DNA of 64,000 nt from NCBI RefSeq assembly GCF_002278035.1, contig NZ_CP022605.1, forward strand, positions 434,001 through 498,000. The letters are read 5' to 3'. Origin of the DNA: Ochrobactrum quorumnocens. Its GTDB lineage: Bacteria > Pseudomonadota > Alphaproteobacteria > Rhizobiales > Rhizobiaceae. The number at the start of each line of letters is the position of its first letter. Position 1 is the stretch's first letter. The notes beneath the pieces are model-generated. The model worked only from the letters and a program-made list of their open reading frames with translations, was not told the origin of the DNA and ran no database searches. A program made the translations under genes and the position numbers. Shown here one piece after another: positions 8,840-17,598 of this stretch.

Positions 8840-9240
8840 TCGCATATAAGCAACTGAACATCGCTCAAAGTGCTGTTCAGCTGTCATCTCCGAGCCCAAC
8901 TTGTCGGCGGCGCAGACGACTAACGAGCGGGAGGTGTGACGCAGGCGCGGCGACCCGCAACACACAGGAGAGCTTCCTTCACGGTTTCCTGCGGACCCAT
9001 GAACTCAATGTCGTTACCGTCTTCGGATGACGGCATCGGAATTCCGTACCCAATCGTCTTGAGCGCATAGTTGCGCACCGTCGATGGTGTCGCCTTGGGG
9101 GATATGGACGCGTGGCCCTGTTGCCTTGAGGAAACGTTCGGCCTTCGTGAAAGATGCTACGACAGAATGCTTCAGGTCGTCGTCCAGGCGGAGGATCGTG
9201 ACCTGGATCAAGTTCCCAAGCTCTGGCTCACGCCCCCCTT
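8840..9240 (-). other. interval with weak coding relics on the minus strand
   Basis: No intact gene. On the minus strand an open stretch ending at 8920-8922 contains SISPKATPSTVRNYALKT and IGYGIPMPSSEDGNDIEF. A different frame upstream holds LIQVTILRLDDDLKHSVV and SFTKAERFLKATG. Together they look like the end of one frameshifted gene that was truncated by the IS110 element starting near 9240. I do not recognise the family. Confidence 0.3.
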
Positions 9241-9556
9241 TATGGATGGCCCACCCCTCCCGCCGGCACCAGTGTATGATGCCAGTGTTCAAGAGAGGAA
9301 GGAGCGAACCATGCAAATAATGATCGTTGGTATTGATCTGGGCAAGAATAGCTGCAGCCTTGTTGGGCTGGACGAAAGCGGAATGGTTGTTGTTCGAAAG
9401 CGGCTGCGGCGTGATGGAGTTATCGGTTTTGCTGCCAAACTGTCGCCATGTGTTATTGCGATGGAAGCTTGCTGTGGTGCCCATCATATGGGACGGTCAC
9501 TGGCGGCTCTGGGGCACGAGGTTAGACTCATGTCGCCGGAATATGTGCGGCCTTAC

Positions 9557-9588
9557 GTTAAGTAATGCTCACCTGACCATTACTTCAC
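9557..9588. repeat. near-palindrome at the break in IS110
   Basis: 32 bases with arms GTTAAGTAATGCTCA and TGACCATTACTTCAC (13 of 15 pairs match) around a CC centre. The core TAATGCTCACCTGACCATTA is almost the same as the 20-bp linker at 19309-19328, which also sits directly behind the K-P-Y-V codon of IS110 genes. Confidence 0.7.
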
Positions 9589-9875
9589 TAATCATCAGGT
9601 CACGATAATGCGGAGAGCCGTTGAAAGAGTGCACGGAACCCATTTAATTTCAGTTACTTAGCTGAAGATTTGCTTGGCATTATTTTGGTCTGAACTCATG
9701 CATTGGTTTGCCAACAGAAGCGCTATTACGCAAAAAAATATTGTAAAACTGGAAACTCAGCCTGTTCGTCTCGCTCGAAACCCAGTGAAATAATGCCAAG
9801 GACTTATGGGTGGAGGCTCCTGCAATCAAGGCGATCTGCGCGCCCTCCTTCGCATTATCGTGACCTGATGATTAG
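9588..9875. mobile_element. 288-bp element with 25-bp terminal inverted repeats (MITE-like)
   Basis: The left end 9588-9612 and the right end 9851-9875 are perfect inverted repeats of 25 bases (outermost CTAATCATCAGG, inner end ATAATGCG). The 238 bases between them hold no convincing gene. Size, perfect terminal repeats and lack of coding capacity fit a miniature inverted-repeat element. It sits inside the IS110 transposase gene, next to a palindrome. The parent transposon is unknown to me. Confidence 0.7.
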
Positions 9876-10304
9876 TCAAGGCTCAGAAAAACGATGACCG
9901 TGATGCAGAGGCGATCGCCGAAGCCGCAACTCGCCCCACCATGCGTTTTGTCGAACTCAAAAGTGAGGAACAACTCGACGTTCAGACGCTCCACCGCGTG
10001 CGCGACCGCCTGGTCGGTGAACGCACTTCGCTGACCAACCAGATCAGCAGCTTACTTTTGGAGCGCGGGCATGTCGTCGCACAAGGGCATGCTCGACTAC
10101 GGTTCTTGCTCGGCGAGTTGCTGGATACCGATGCGGTCGCACTGAGCCCGCGCATGGTGTTTCTGCTGGGTGACATGCGCACAAGCTGGGAGGAGCTTGA
10201 TCGGCGTATCGCAGCCTTTGATGCCGAGTTCGCAGCGATGGCCCGAGCCGATGTGCGGGCTCGGCGTTTAACAGAAATTCCCGGGATTGGGGCGCTGAGG
10301 ACAG

Positions 10305-10922
10305 GGCCGCTTTCGCGAATATGATCTGGGCTACATCCATATCGACGTCAAACATTTACCGAAGCTGCGGACCGCAGATGGAGAGATACGCAAGCGTTAT
10401 CTCTACGTAGCAATTGATCGCTGTTCCCGCTTCGTGCATCTGACTGTTTACGATGCTGAAAATGCAGCCAACGCGGTTGCCTTCCTGAGCCAGACACGAA
10501 AAGCATTTCCCTTCCGGATAACGCATGTGCTGACTGATCGCGGATCATGCTTTACAGCTGACAGCTTTGAAGAAGCCTGCGCAAAACTCAAAGTCATCCG
10601 CCGCACGACAAAGCCATATACGCCGCAGACTAACGGCATGGTGGAACGCTTTAACGGTCGGGTCGCGAGCGAGGTTCTCGGTATCAATGTCGCCGGCCAT
10701 GCAGACCTCGAAACACTACTCATCGGCTTCAACCATGCCTATAATCAACGAAGACAGCGGGTTCTTTCAGGAAAGTCGCCCGTCAACAAAGTAAAGCAAC
10801 ATCTTGAGCTGAATGCTCGCCTCGCCAACCCTCTTTACAAACCCGCAATTGACGGCGAACTCATGGCCAAAGTAGATGACGTGCTTTATTATGCCAATGA
10901 GGTCTCACAACCAGACAGCTAG
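10305..10922 (+). pseudogene. IS481-type transposase, 5'-truncated
   Basis: C-terminal two thirds of a DDE transposase with an integrase core (rve). Visible are FREYDLGYIHIDVKHLPKL (first D), HVLTDRGSCFTADSFEEACA (second D) and TNGMVERFNGRVASEVLG (E), then LNARLANPLYKPAID to the stop at 10920-10922. The N-terminal helix-turn-helix is missing because the sequence is fused to the truncated IS110 gene at about 10305. No start codon of its own; not functional. Confidence 0.8.
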
Positions 10923-10997
10923 GCAAGAGCAGACAGAAGCATGTTGATATTAACATCATTTGGTGCTATTTTTGGCGCCTCAACACGGAGTCAGATT

Positions 10998-11198
10998 ATG
11001 CGCTCAACCATCAACCTTGATGACAGTCTTTTAGAAAAAGCCAAATTGTTGACCGGCACGAAAGAGACAGCCGCTTTAGTCCGACAAGCGTTAGAAACAC
11101 TTGTGCGACTGGAGACCGGTAAACGCCTTATCGCCCTTGGAGGCACGATGCCTGACGTTGAAGCAGCCCCTCGCCGCCGGAGCTCAGTGGATAAGTGA
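10998..11198 (+). CDS. vapB: VapB-type antitoxin (ribbon-helix-helix)
   Basis: Antitoxin of 66 residues. MRSTINLDDSLLEKAKLLTG at the N-terminus is a ribbon-helix-helix strand and helix of the VapB/DUF2191 type. The tail LIALGGTMPDVEAAPRRRSS would wrap the toxin. The start at 10998 is chosen because the family begins with R-T-T/S-I-N-L-D; the open frame upstream carries no similarity. Its stop overlaps the GTG start of the PIN-domain gene by four bases. Sits directly behind IS481 debris. Confidence 0.88.
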   Translation: MRSTINLDDSLLEKAKLLTGTKETAALVRQALETLVRLETGKRLIALGGTMPDVEAAPRRRSSVDK

Positions 11199-11572
11199 TA
11201 CTGGCAGACACTTCAATTTGGATTGACCATTTCCGCGGCGGCGATAATGAGCTTATTAAGATTATCGGTGATGATCTTTTGCTTTGCCATCCAGCGATTG
11301 TTGGCGAACTTGCGTTGGGCAGTCTCCGGGACAGGACGAGTGTCTTGGCTTTTTTGAATGTGCAGCGTGAAGCTGTAGTCGCAACCCATGATGACGTCAT
11401 GACTATGATTGAAAAGCACTGCATTTTTAGCATGGGCATTGGCTATACTGATGCCCACCTGCTGGCGTCAGTTCTACTCGACCGGCGAACATCCTTATGG
11501 ACCCGAGACAAGCGCTTAAAGGTTGCGGCTGAAAAAGCCGACGCACGCCTTTACGAGCCGTTTCACAATTGA
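11195..11572 (+). CDS. vapC: VapC toxin (PIN-domain ribonuclease)
   Basis: 125-residue PIN-domain toxin. Acidic active-site residues are seen at the N-terminus (ILADTSIWIDHF), in the middle (VGELALGSL) and near the C-terminus (GYTDAHLLASVLL, LWTRDKRL). VapC proteins cleave tRNA or rRNA. Start is GTG inside the stop of the VapB gene (GTGA), indicating translational coupling. The module looks intact. Confidence 0.9.
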   Translation: MILADTSIWIDHFRGGDNELIKIIGDDLLLCHPAIVGELALGSLRDRTSVLAFLNVQREAVVATHDDVMTMIEKHCIFSMGIGYTDAHLLASVLLDRRTSLWTRDKRLKVAAEKADARLYEPFHN

Positions 11573-11661
11573 TTATGACACGATGCTATCCATTTCACAG
11601 TTCGCTTTGATAAAGATGGTGCGATCAACGAAATGATCAATCCAATCATTTGATTGCCAGT

Positions 11662-13287
11662 CTAGCACATTTGAGTTGAGCCAATTTTGCGAGCGGTTGC
11701 TTGCAATAGCGTGAAAGCCTCAAAACGCCTGTCGTGCCATTTGGCCCGCCCGGCATCTGGCCTGTTCACCTCCCCAAGTTCCGACATGGAAAGCATTGCG
11801 GAAGCAAGATCAGAATAAGTACCCGACGCCAGCGCACCCAGCATGGCAGAGCCTAGCAGAACAGGTTCCGGCGACGTTGAGGCCGCGATGACAAGGCCTG
11901 TCGTGTCGGCAAGCACCTGTCGCACCAGATGCGATCGCGCTGCTCCGCCCGATACGACGATAGTGTCTGTCACAATGCCCTTTGTCTTCTGGGCCTCGAC
12001 GATCTGTCGCGCACCATAGCCAAGGCCGCACAGCCCAGCGAGATAAAGCGCCGTCAAGCTATCGATGCCGGCATCAAGGTCCAGCCCGGCAATGATCGCG
12101 CGCGCATCGGGATCCGCGAACGGTGCACGATTGCCGAGGAACTCCGGCACGACATGAATGTCACCGATGATCACAGCCGCATTTTCAACACCACCTCTAG
12201 CCTCGACTTCGGCTGCAAGACCGTCAGCCAAACCCATGCCTTGAGCTGCCGCCAGCTTTTCGGCTTCCACAGCGAAGGGATGCATGTGGATCAGATGATC
12301 AATAGCGGCACCTGCAGCCGACTGACCACCTTCATTGAGCCACAGCCCCGGTACCATCGCGGAATAATACGGACCCCAGACACCATCCACAAAGACCGGC
12401 TGTTCGGTGGTGGTCATGGTGCAGGCCGAGGTGCCGAACACATAGGCCATGCGTGACAATATCCGGCCTTCCGAACCACGCGCTCCGACAGTGCCGATAC
12501 CACCTGCATGAGCGTCGATCAATCCGGCGGCAATTGCTGTGCCCGGTATCAGGCCAAGTTCTGTCGCAGCCTGTTCGCTCAAACCGCCAAGTTTCTCGCC
12601 ACCCGCGCGAACGTCGGTGCCGATGCGAACGAAACTTTCATCCGCCAATTCGCCAAGGCCAACTTCACGGAAATAAGCCTCGTCCCAGCGCTTTTCATGG
12701 CTGAGATAAGTCCATTTGCAGGTAACGGTGCAGGCCGAGCGGGCAAGACTGCCGCAGGATTTCCATGTGAGAAAATCGGTGAGGTCGAAAAACTGCCAGG
12801 CAGCGGCGAACGTTTCCGGCTTGTTTTCCTTCAGCCACAACAACTTCGGCGTTTCCATCTCGGGAGAAATGGTGCCGCCAACAAAGTCAAGTACCTTGGC
12901 GTTGGTCGCGTTGATCCGCTCTGCCTGTTCGACAGCGCGATGATCCATCCAGACAATGATGTCGCGCGCCGGATCGTTTGACTGGCCAACGGCCAACGGC
13001 TTGCCGCCCTCGCCCAGCACGACCAGCGAGCATGTCGCGTCATAGCCAATACCGGCAATGTCGGCCGAATTGACACCGGCAATCCTGACTGCTTCGCGCA
13101 CGCTTTCGCAAACGGCCTGCCAGATATTGGCGCTCGACTGCTCGACAACGCTGCCGGCTTCGCGCCAGATGGTGATATCGCGCTTGGCCGAAGCAAGCAT
13201 GGTACCGCTGGCGTCAAACAGACCGGCACGGGCGCTGCCGGTGCCGACATCGACGCCCAGATAATAACAGGTCATGGTCGCGCCCAT
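11662..13287 (-). CDS. rbtK: FGGY-family carbohydrate kinase (D-ribulokinase type)
   Basis: Cytoplasmic sugar kinase of 541 residues. The N-terminal ATPase fold reads YYLGVDVGTGSARAGLFD. YDATCSLVVL and IVWMDHRA are typical of the ribulokinase/FGGY group, and the C-terminal domain shows VVSGGAARSHLVRQVLAD. With the SDR dehydrogenase next to it, the likely reaction is phosphorylation of D-ribulose formed from ribitol. L-ribulose or xylulose cannot be excluded. The start follows the dehydrogenase stop without a gap (TAA then ATG at 13287); a second ATG 12 bases on (13275) is equally possible. Last gene of the operon. Confidence 0.87.
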   Translation of the reverse strand: MGATMTCYYLGVDVGTGSARAGLFDASGTMLASAKRDITIWREAGSVVEQSSANIWQAVCESVREAVRIAGVNSADIAGIGYDATCSLVVLGEGGKPLAVGQSNDPARDIIVWMDHRAVEQAERINATNAKVLDFVGGTISPEMETPKLLWLKENKPETFAAAWQFFDLTDFLTWKSCGSLARSACTVTCKWTYLSHEKRWDEAYFREVGLGELADESFVRIGTDVRAGGEKLGGLSEQAATELGLIPGTAIAAGLIDAHAGGIGTVGARGSEGRILSRMAYVFGTSACTMTTTEQPVFVDGVWGPYYSAMVPGLWLNEGGQSAAGAAIDHLIHMHPFAVEAEKLAAAQGMGLADGLAAEVEARGGVENAAVIIGDIHVVPEFLGNRAPFADPDARAIIAGLDLDAGIDSLTALYLAGLCGLGYGARQIVEAQKTKGIVTDTIVVSGGAARSHLVRQVLADTTGLVIAASTSPEPVLLGSAMLGALASGTYSDLASAMLSMSELGEVNRPDAGRAKWHDRRFEAFTLLQATARKIGSTQMC

Positions 13288-14016
13288 TTACAGATCAAGG
13301 CTCTGCGGAAGGATGACCAGATCGCGAATGGTGATGTTGCGCGGGCGCGTCAGCATGAACATCACGGATTCCGCAACTTCCTTCGGCTCCATCAGACTGC
13401 CATTGGCAAGCGCTTCATCGAGCTTGGCCTTCGGCCAATCGCTGATGAGTGCGGTCACGACTGGGCCGGGCAGAACGCCGCCAACGCGGATTCCATGCGG
13501 GGCAACTTGACGGCGAACCGTGTGCACGAAAGCCTGAACGGCATGTTTGGATGCCGTATAGATCGGCTCCCAGATCACCGGCACGACGCCTGCAACGGAG
13601 CTGGTCATGATAATATCGCCAGTCTTGCGTTCCATCATATGCGGCAGAACCGCATGAATAGTGCGGAAGGCCGCATTGATATTGAGGTTCAACATGCGGT
13701 CCCAGGCGTCTGGATCACCTTCCCACAGAGGGCCGCCAATATAAGCGCCGGCATTGGCGTGAAACACGTCCAGTTGGCCAGCCTGTTCGAGAATCTGCGG
13801 CATCATGGTGGCGACGGACGCCGGGTTGAGCAGATCGATGACCAGAGGCCTGGCCTTGTCACCAACCTCTGCGCATTTTTCCTTCAGCGCCTTCTCATCA
13901 CGGTCGACGAGAAACACCGTCATGCCCGCTTCGATCATATGCTTTGCACATTCGAAGCCAATGCCTGAGGCCGCACCAGTTACAGCGCCAAATTTTCCGT
14001 TGAGATCCTGAGCCAT
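13288..14016 (-). CDS. rbtD: short-chain dehydrogenase, ribitol 2-dehydrogenase-like
   Basis: NAD(P)-dependent SDR, 242 residues. The cofactor loop is TGAASGIG at about 13-20, NAG motif HANAGAY, and the catalytic YTASK near 155 with a preceding MTSSVAG serine. It probably oxidises a sugar alcohol to the ketose that the neighbouring FGGY kinase phosphorylates. The adjacency of kinase, SDR and a CUT2-type ABC importer is the pattern of ribitol operons in rhizobia. Assignment to ribitol is by context; D-arabitol or another pentitol is possible. Confidence 0.82.
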   Translation of the reverse strand: MAQDLNGKFGAVTGAASGIGFECAKHMIEAGMTVFLVDRDEKALKEKCAEVGDKARPLVIDLLNPASVATMMPQILEQAGQLDVFHANAGAYIGGPLWEGDPDAWDRMLNLNINAAFRTIHAVLPHMMERKTGDIIMTSSVAGVVPVIWEPIYTASKHAVQAFVHTVRRQVAPHGIRVGGVLPGPVVTALISDWPKAKLDEALANGSLMEPKEVAESVMFMLTRPRNITIRDLVILPQSLDL

Positions 14017-14034
14017 TTTTCAGTCCTTAAAGTT

Positions 14035-15279
14035 TTAAGCGCGACCGTGCGACTGGCGCGAGCGGCGGGCAAGAGAATCGACGATCACCGCGATTGCGAG
14101 CACTGCGCCTGTTATCATGTAGCGAAGCGAAGACGACAGATCGAGCAGGGTTAGACCGCTGGCAATCGACTGGATGACAATAATACCGAGCAGAGCCGAC
14201 CAGGCGCTGCCGCGACCACCGAAAAGGCTAGTGCCACCAATGACAGCTGCCGCAATGGCATTAAGGTTGACGTCACCAGTGCCGGCCTGCTGACTGGACG
14301 ATGCCAGACGAGATGCTGCCAAGATGCCACCGGCTGCAGCAAGAACAGAACAGGTCATGAAAGCCGACATATAGATGAACTTCACATTGATACCGGCACG
14401 GCGCGCTGCTTCACGATTGCCGCCGACCGCCTGCATGGCGCGCCCCCATTTTGTGCGGGTAAGCGCATAGTTCATCGCGATGACTAGCGCCACGAAGAGG
14501 CCGAACATCCACGGCACGCCGCGCGACTGGTTAAGGTAGGACACCGCACCACCGACAATGATTGTGATGATGATGGCTTTGAACGCGATCCCAACTGACG
14601 ACGGTGTCGACAGACCGGCTTCGCGGCGACGCTGCGCCGAACGAAAACCAGTGAAGAAAATGGCAAGCCCGGCAATCAGCACCAGTGCATAGGAAAGTGG
14701 ACGCGGCATCACCAGAAGTTGACCGAAGCTCACGAGCCACGAGCCGTAAGGCAGATTGATTGAGCCTGTATTACCAAGGAGATAAAGCTGAAGGCCAAGC
14801 GCTGCCAGCAGACCGGCCAGAGTTGAAACAAAGCTTGGCATGCTGAAGCGGTTATAGAGAAAGGCATAAAGCAGGCCGATCAGCGCGCCAGCACACAGCG
14901 CCGCCAGCATCGCGATCCCGACAGGCCAGCCGTGATTAACCCAGAGCACGCCGACGATAGCCGAAGCCAGACCGCTGACCGAACCGACAGAAAGATCTAT
15001 TTCGCCCAGCATCAGGATGCAGACGATACCGAGTGAAATCACACCGATGGTCGAGCAGTCGAACAATAGGTTGACCAGGTTGTTGCTCGATAAGAAGACC
15101 GGGTTCAACGTCTGGAAAACGGTCCAGATGATGATGAGACCGACTATAACCGGCAGTGATCCAAGATCGCCCGAACGAACACGATCAAAGAAACTGCGCA
15201 ACGCGCCTGAAACGCCTTCATCATGGCGTACCCGCGTATCCTGGCGATCAAGAGGGGTATTTCCGGTTGCCTGGTTCAT
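14035..15279 (-). CDS. sugar ABC transporter permease (CUT2 family, XylH-like)
   Basis: Large CUT2-type permease, 414 residues with a long N-terminal cytoplasmic tail and about ten hydrophobic segments. Characteristic pieces are LGIVCILMLGEIDLSVGSVS, NREAARRAGINVKFIYMSAF and the C-terminal AAVIGGTSLFGGRGS. It moves the sugar alcohol across the inner membrane. Start and ATPase stop overlap by one base (TAATG at 15277-15281). Same operon as the kinase and dehydrogenase. Confidence 0.92.
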   Translation of the reverse strand: MNQATGNTPLDRQDTRVRHDEGVSGALRSFFDRVRSGDLGSLPVIVGLIIIWTVFQTLNPVFLSSNNLVNLLFDCSTIGVISLGIVCILMLGEIDLSVGSVSGLASAIVGVLWVNHGWPVGIAMLAALCAGALIGLLYAFLYNRFSMPSFVSTLAGLLAALGLQLYLLGNTGSINLPYGSWLVSFGQLLVMPRPLSYALVLIAGLAIFFTGFRSAQRRREAGLSTPSSVGIAFKAIIITIIVGGAVSYLNQSRGVPWMFGLFVALVIAMNYALTRTKWGRAMQAVGGNREAARRAGINVKFIYMSAFMTCSVLAAAGGILAASRLASSSQQAGTGDVNLNAIAAAVIGGTSLFGGRGSAWSALLGIIVIQSIASGLTLLDLSSSLRYMITGAVLAIAVIVDSLARRSRQSHGRA

Positions 15280-16109
15280 TATGCTTCTCCCCGATCATGG
15301 GTCTCACCGGCATCATGCTGCGCCTGACGGCGTTCGGCGCGGCGGGAAACGGAATTGCTGCTCGCGCCAGTAATGGCTGCGACCAGTTCCTCATTCGAGG
15401 AATCCGGATAAAAAACACCATTATTACGGCCAAGCCGCAGAACAACGATGCGGTCTGCCACCGCGCGCACGTCTTCCATATTGTGGCTAATCATCAAGAC
15501 GCCGAGCCCGCGGTCACGGACACGCTCAATAAGATCGAGAACTTCAGCCGTCTGTGCGACACCCAGCGCTGCCGTCGGCTCGTCGAGCATGATTAGCTTC
15601 GGATCGAGCAGCAGCGAACGCGAGATCGCAACCGTCTGGCGCTGGCCGCCTGAAAGAGAGGCGACGGGCTCACGCACGCTCGGAATACGTGCGGAAAGCT
15701 CGTTGAGAAGCTTCCAAGCCCTGATTTCCATCGACACTTCGTCAAGGCGGTAAGGGCTCAACTCACGGCCAAGGAAGATATTGGCCACGACATCGAGATT
15801 TTCGCACAGCGCCAGATCCTGAAACACCGTCGCAATGCCGAGGCCCAGCGCATCACCCGGCGACGATAGCGCAACCTTCTCGCCATTGAATTCGATTGTG
15901 CCAGATGTCGGCTGGTGGACGCCTGCCAACGTCTTGATCAGGGTGGACTTGCCCGCGCCGTTGTCGCCGACAAGGGCGACAACTTCGCCCGGAAAGACTT
16001 CCAGATCGATATCGGTGAGCGCTGAAACGGCGCCGAAATTCTTGGATATGCCGCTTAGGCGCAGTACTGGTTGCCGCGACGACGCAGCGGCTTTGTGATC
16101 TTGGGACAT
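15279..16109 (-). CDS. sugar ABC transporter ATPase (FrcA-like, single domain)
   Basis: 276-residue ATPase with one nucleotide-binding domain: Walker A GDNGAGKST at 48-56, signature SLSGGQRQTVAISRSLLL, Walker B LIMLDEPTAALG. Unlike RbsA or XylG, which have two domains, this is the half-size type found with FrcA/FrcB/FrcC systems. The start at 16109 (MSQDHKAA) gives a normal N-terminus; 8 upstream codons are open. The gap to the binding-protein gene (about 100 bases) contains a strong hairpin. Confidence 0.92.
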   Translation of the reverse strand: MSQDHKAAASSRQPVLRLSGISKNFGAVSALTDIDLEVFPGEVVALVGDNGAGKSTLIKTLAGVHQPTSGTIEFNGEKVALSSPGDALGLGIATVFQDLALCENLDVVANIFLGRELSPYRLDEVSMEIRAWKLLNELSARIPSVREPVASLSGGQRQTVAISRSLLLDPKLIMLDEPTAALGVAQTAEVLDLIERVRDRGLGVLMISHNMEDVRAVADRIVVLRLGRNNGVFYPDSSNEELVAAITGASSNSVSRRAERRQAQHDAGETHDRGEA

Positions 16110-16178
16110 GTTTGCTTTCCCTGGGTGTCGCAATTTTCCCCAACGTCAACCGCACATGATAACACGCACGGGGAAAGA

Positions 16179-16204
16179 ATGCGTCCGGCCTAGGCCGGAC
16201 GCAT
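16179..16204. terminator. perfect 26-bp palindrome between binding-protein and ATPase genes
   Basis: ATGCGTCCGG and CCGGACGCAT are perfect arms around CCTAGG. No T-run follows on either side, so it is more likely an mRNA-stabilising or attenuating hairpin. Such hairpins raise binding-protein expression over that of the membrane components. Confidence 0.7.
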
Positions 16205-16211
16205 GGTTGGG

Positions 16212-17270
16212 TTACTTCGTGATACCGAGCTTCTTGCAGCCATCGGCATAACGGTCGACGCACAGCGTTTCGGCTGAAACGATGTTCTTGTCGATGATCT
16301 CCGCCTTGAGGTTTTCAGCCGTCACAACCACCGGAACGAAAAGCTTCGATGGCGTGTTGTAGAGCGTGGCTTCAGCCTTCGGGGTTTCGCTGTCGAGAAG
16401 CTGGCCAGCCACGCGTGCGGCTTCTGCAGCAACTATTTCAGATGGTTTATTTATTGTGTTGTACTGATCACCCGAAATGATGAGCTGTAGTGCGGCAATC
16501 GTCGCATCATTGCCCGTGATCGGCGGAAGCGGATCAATACCAGCTGCCTTCATGGCTGCAATCGCGCCACCTGCAGTGCCGTCATTGGCAGCCACGACCC
16601 CGATGATCTGGTCATTGAAGCGAGTGATCTGGCCGCTCGCCCACTGCTGAGCCTTGCTTGGTGCCCATTCTGGCGTGTCGTATTCGGCAAGTGTCTTGTA
16701 ACCGCTATCCTTCAGTCCGGCATGGATACCCTTTTTGATGAGACCGGCTGCGGCATCGGTCGGTGAGCCGTTGATCTGCAGAACGCCGCCCTTGTCACCC
16801 GCGACGCCCTTGTCCTTCAGACGCTTAACCAGCGATTCAGCAATCGACTTGCCGATGGCTTCATTGTCGAATGACACGTAAAAATCGGAGGTCGCATCCG
16901 GAATCGGGCGGTCATAGGCGATAACCTTGATGTCCTGTGACTGAGCGAGCTTGACCAACGAAGCTGCCGCTGCTGTGTCGACCGCATCAAGTACGATGAC
17001 CTTCGCGCCTTGCGAAATGACCGAGTTGAACTGCTGCTGCTGTTTGCTCGCATCGCCATCGGCGTTGAGATAAAGCACCTTGCAGCTTTCGCATATTTTT
17101 TTCATCTCGGCTGCGAAGCCTGGATAGTCGCGTTCCTCATAACGTGTGGATGCTTGATCCGGCATCAAAAAGCCGACCACTGCATCCTTCACTTCCGCCT
17201 GCGCGCCACTGCTTGCGAAAGATGATAGCACCAACGCAGCAAAAGCGGCCTTACCAAGTATATTCTTCAT
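16212..17270 (-). CDS. periplasmic sugar-binding protein (XylF/RbsB-like)
   Basis: Type I periplasmic binding protein, 352 residues, first gene of the sugar-alcohol operon. Signal peptide MKNILGKAAFAALVLSSFAS with cleavage after AQA near residue 25. Ligand-fold pieces include VGFLMPDQASTRYEERDYP, LYLNADGDASKQQQQ, VIAYDRPIPDA and ANDGTAGGAIAAMKAAG. It binds the substrate in the periplasm and delivers it to the CUT2 permease. It faces the LacI-type regulator across a 330-base divergent promoter region. Confidence 0.92.
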   Translation of the reverse strand: MKNILGKAAFAALVLSSFASSGAQAEVKDAVVGFLMPDQASTRYEERDYPGFAAEMKKICESCKVLYLNADGDASKQQQQFNSVISQGAKVIVLDAVDTAAAASLVKLAQSQDIKVIAYDRPIPDATSDFYVSFDNEAIGKSIAESLVKRLKDKGVAGDKGGVLQINGSPTDAAAGLIKKGIHAGLKDSGYKTLAEYDTPEWAPSKAQQWASGQITRFNDQIIGVVAANDGTAGGAIAAMKAAGIDPLPPITGNDATIAALQLIISGDQYNTINKPSEIVAAEAARVAGQLLDSETPKAEATLYNTPSKLFVPVVVTAENLKAEIIDKNIVSAETLCVDRYADGCKKLGITK

Positions 17271-17598
17271 GTCTCACTCCCACTGTTTTCAGTTTATGGT
17301 TTGCACAACCTTGCAGGCGAATTTGATCCCCCGCTCCACCCATATTTGTCCCTGTAGCGGCCTCCCACTCCATGAATGCCGCTCCTAAGGCGCTGCTTCG
17401 CATTGCTGCTTATCGCATCACCTGGGGTATAAACACGTTGCACCATCGATAGTGCAGCATTACCATCGCTCAACCCCCGACATCTGGTCAAGAGGAAAAT
17501 GGCGGAGGAATCGATTGGATTACGCTCCGCTCCTACTTGCAGCGAACAGTATCAGCCCGCTAAGATCGGGGCCCAGTTCATACGGATAAGCGCACTTA
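17271..17598. promoter_or_regulatory. divergent promoter region, sugar operon / LacI gene
   Basis: 328 bases between the binding-protein gene (minus) and the LacI regulator (plus). Promoters for both must lie here. I see no single convincing LacI-type palindrome and no gene. Confidence 0.5.

Larger units (their letters stand above)
9311..10304 (+). pseudogene. IS110-family transposase, interrupted and 3'-truncated
   Basis: DEDD-type transposase of the IS110 family. The 5' half runs MQIMIVGIDLGKNSCSLVGL to SPEYVRPYVK (9562) with the first catalytic Asp in GIDLG and the Glu in AMEAC. It is then interrupted, and the same protein resumes at about 9876 (AQKNDDRDAEAIAEAATRPT). It continues to PGIGALRTG, where it fuses to an IS481-type fragment near 10305, so the C-terminal catalytic Ser domain is lost. 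The interruption holds a 32-bp near-palindrome and a 288-bp inverted-repeat element. Flanks of the insertion are GTTAAG and GTCAAG, a near-perfect 6-bp direct repeat. Confidence 0.85.

Noticed and set aside
9014..9487. Minus-strand open frame across the IS110 5' end
   Set aside because: Joins a relic to the antisense of the IS110 transposase; not one gene.
16179..16204. Rho-independent terminator within the sugar operon
   Set aside because: The stem is perfect, but no T-run follows in either direction; an attenuating or stabilising hairpin fits better.
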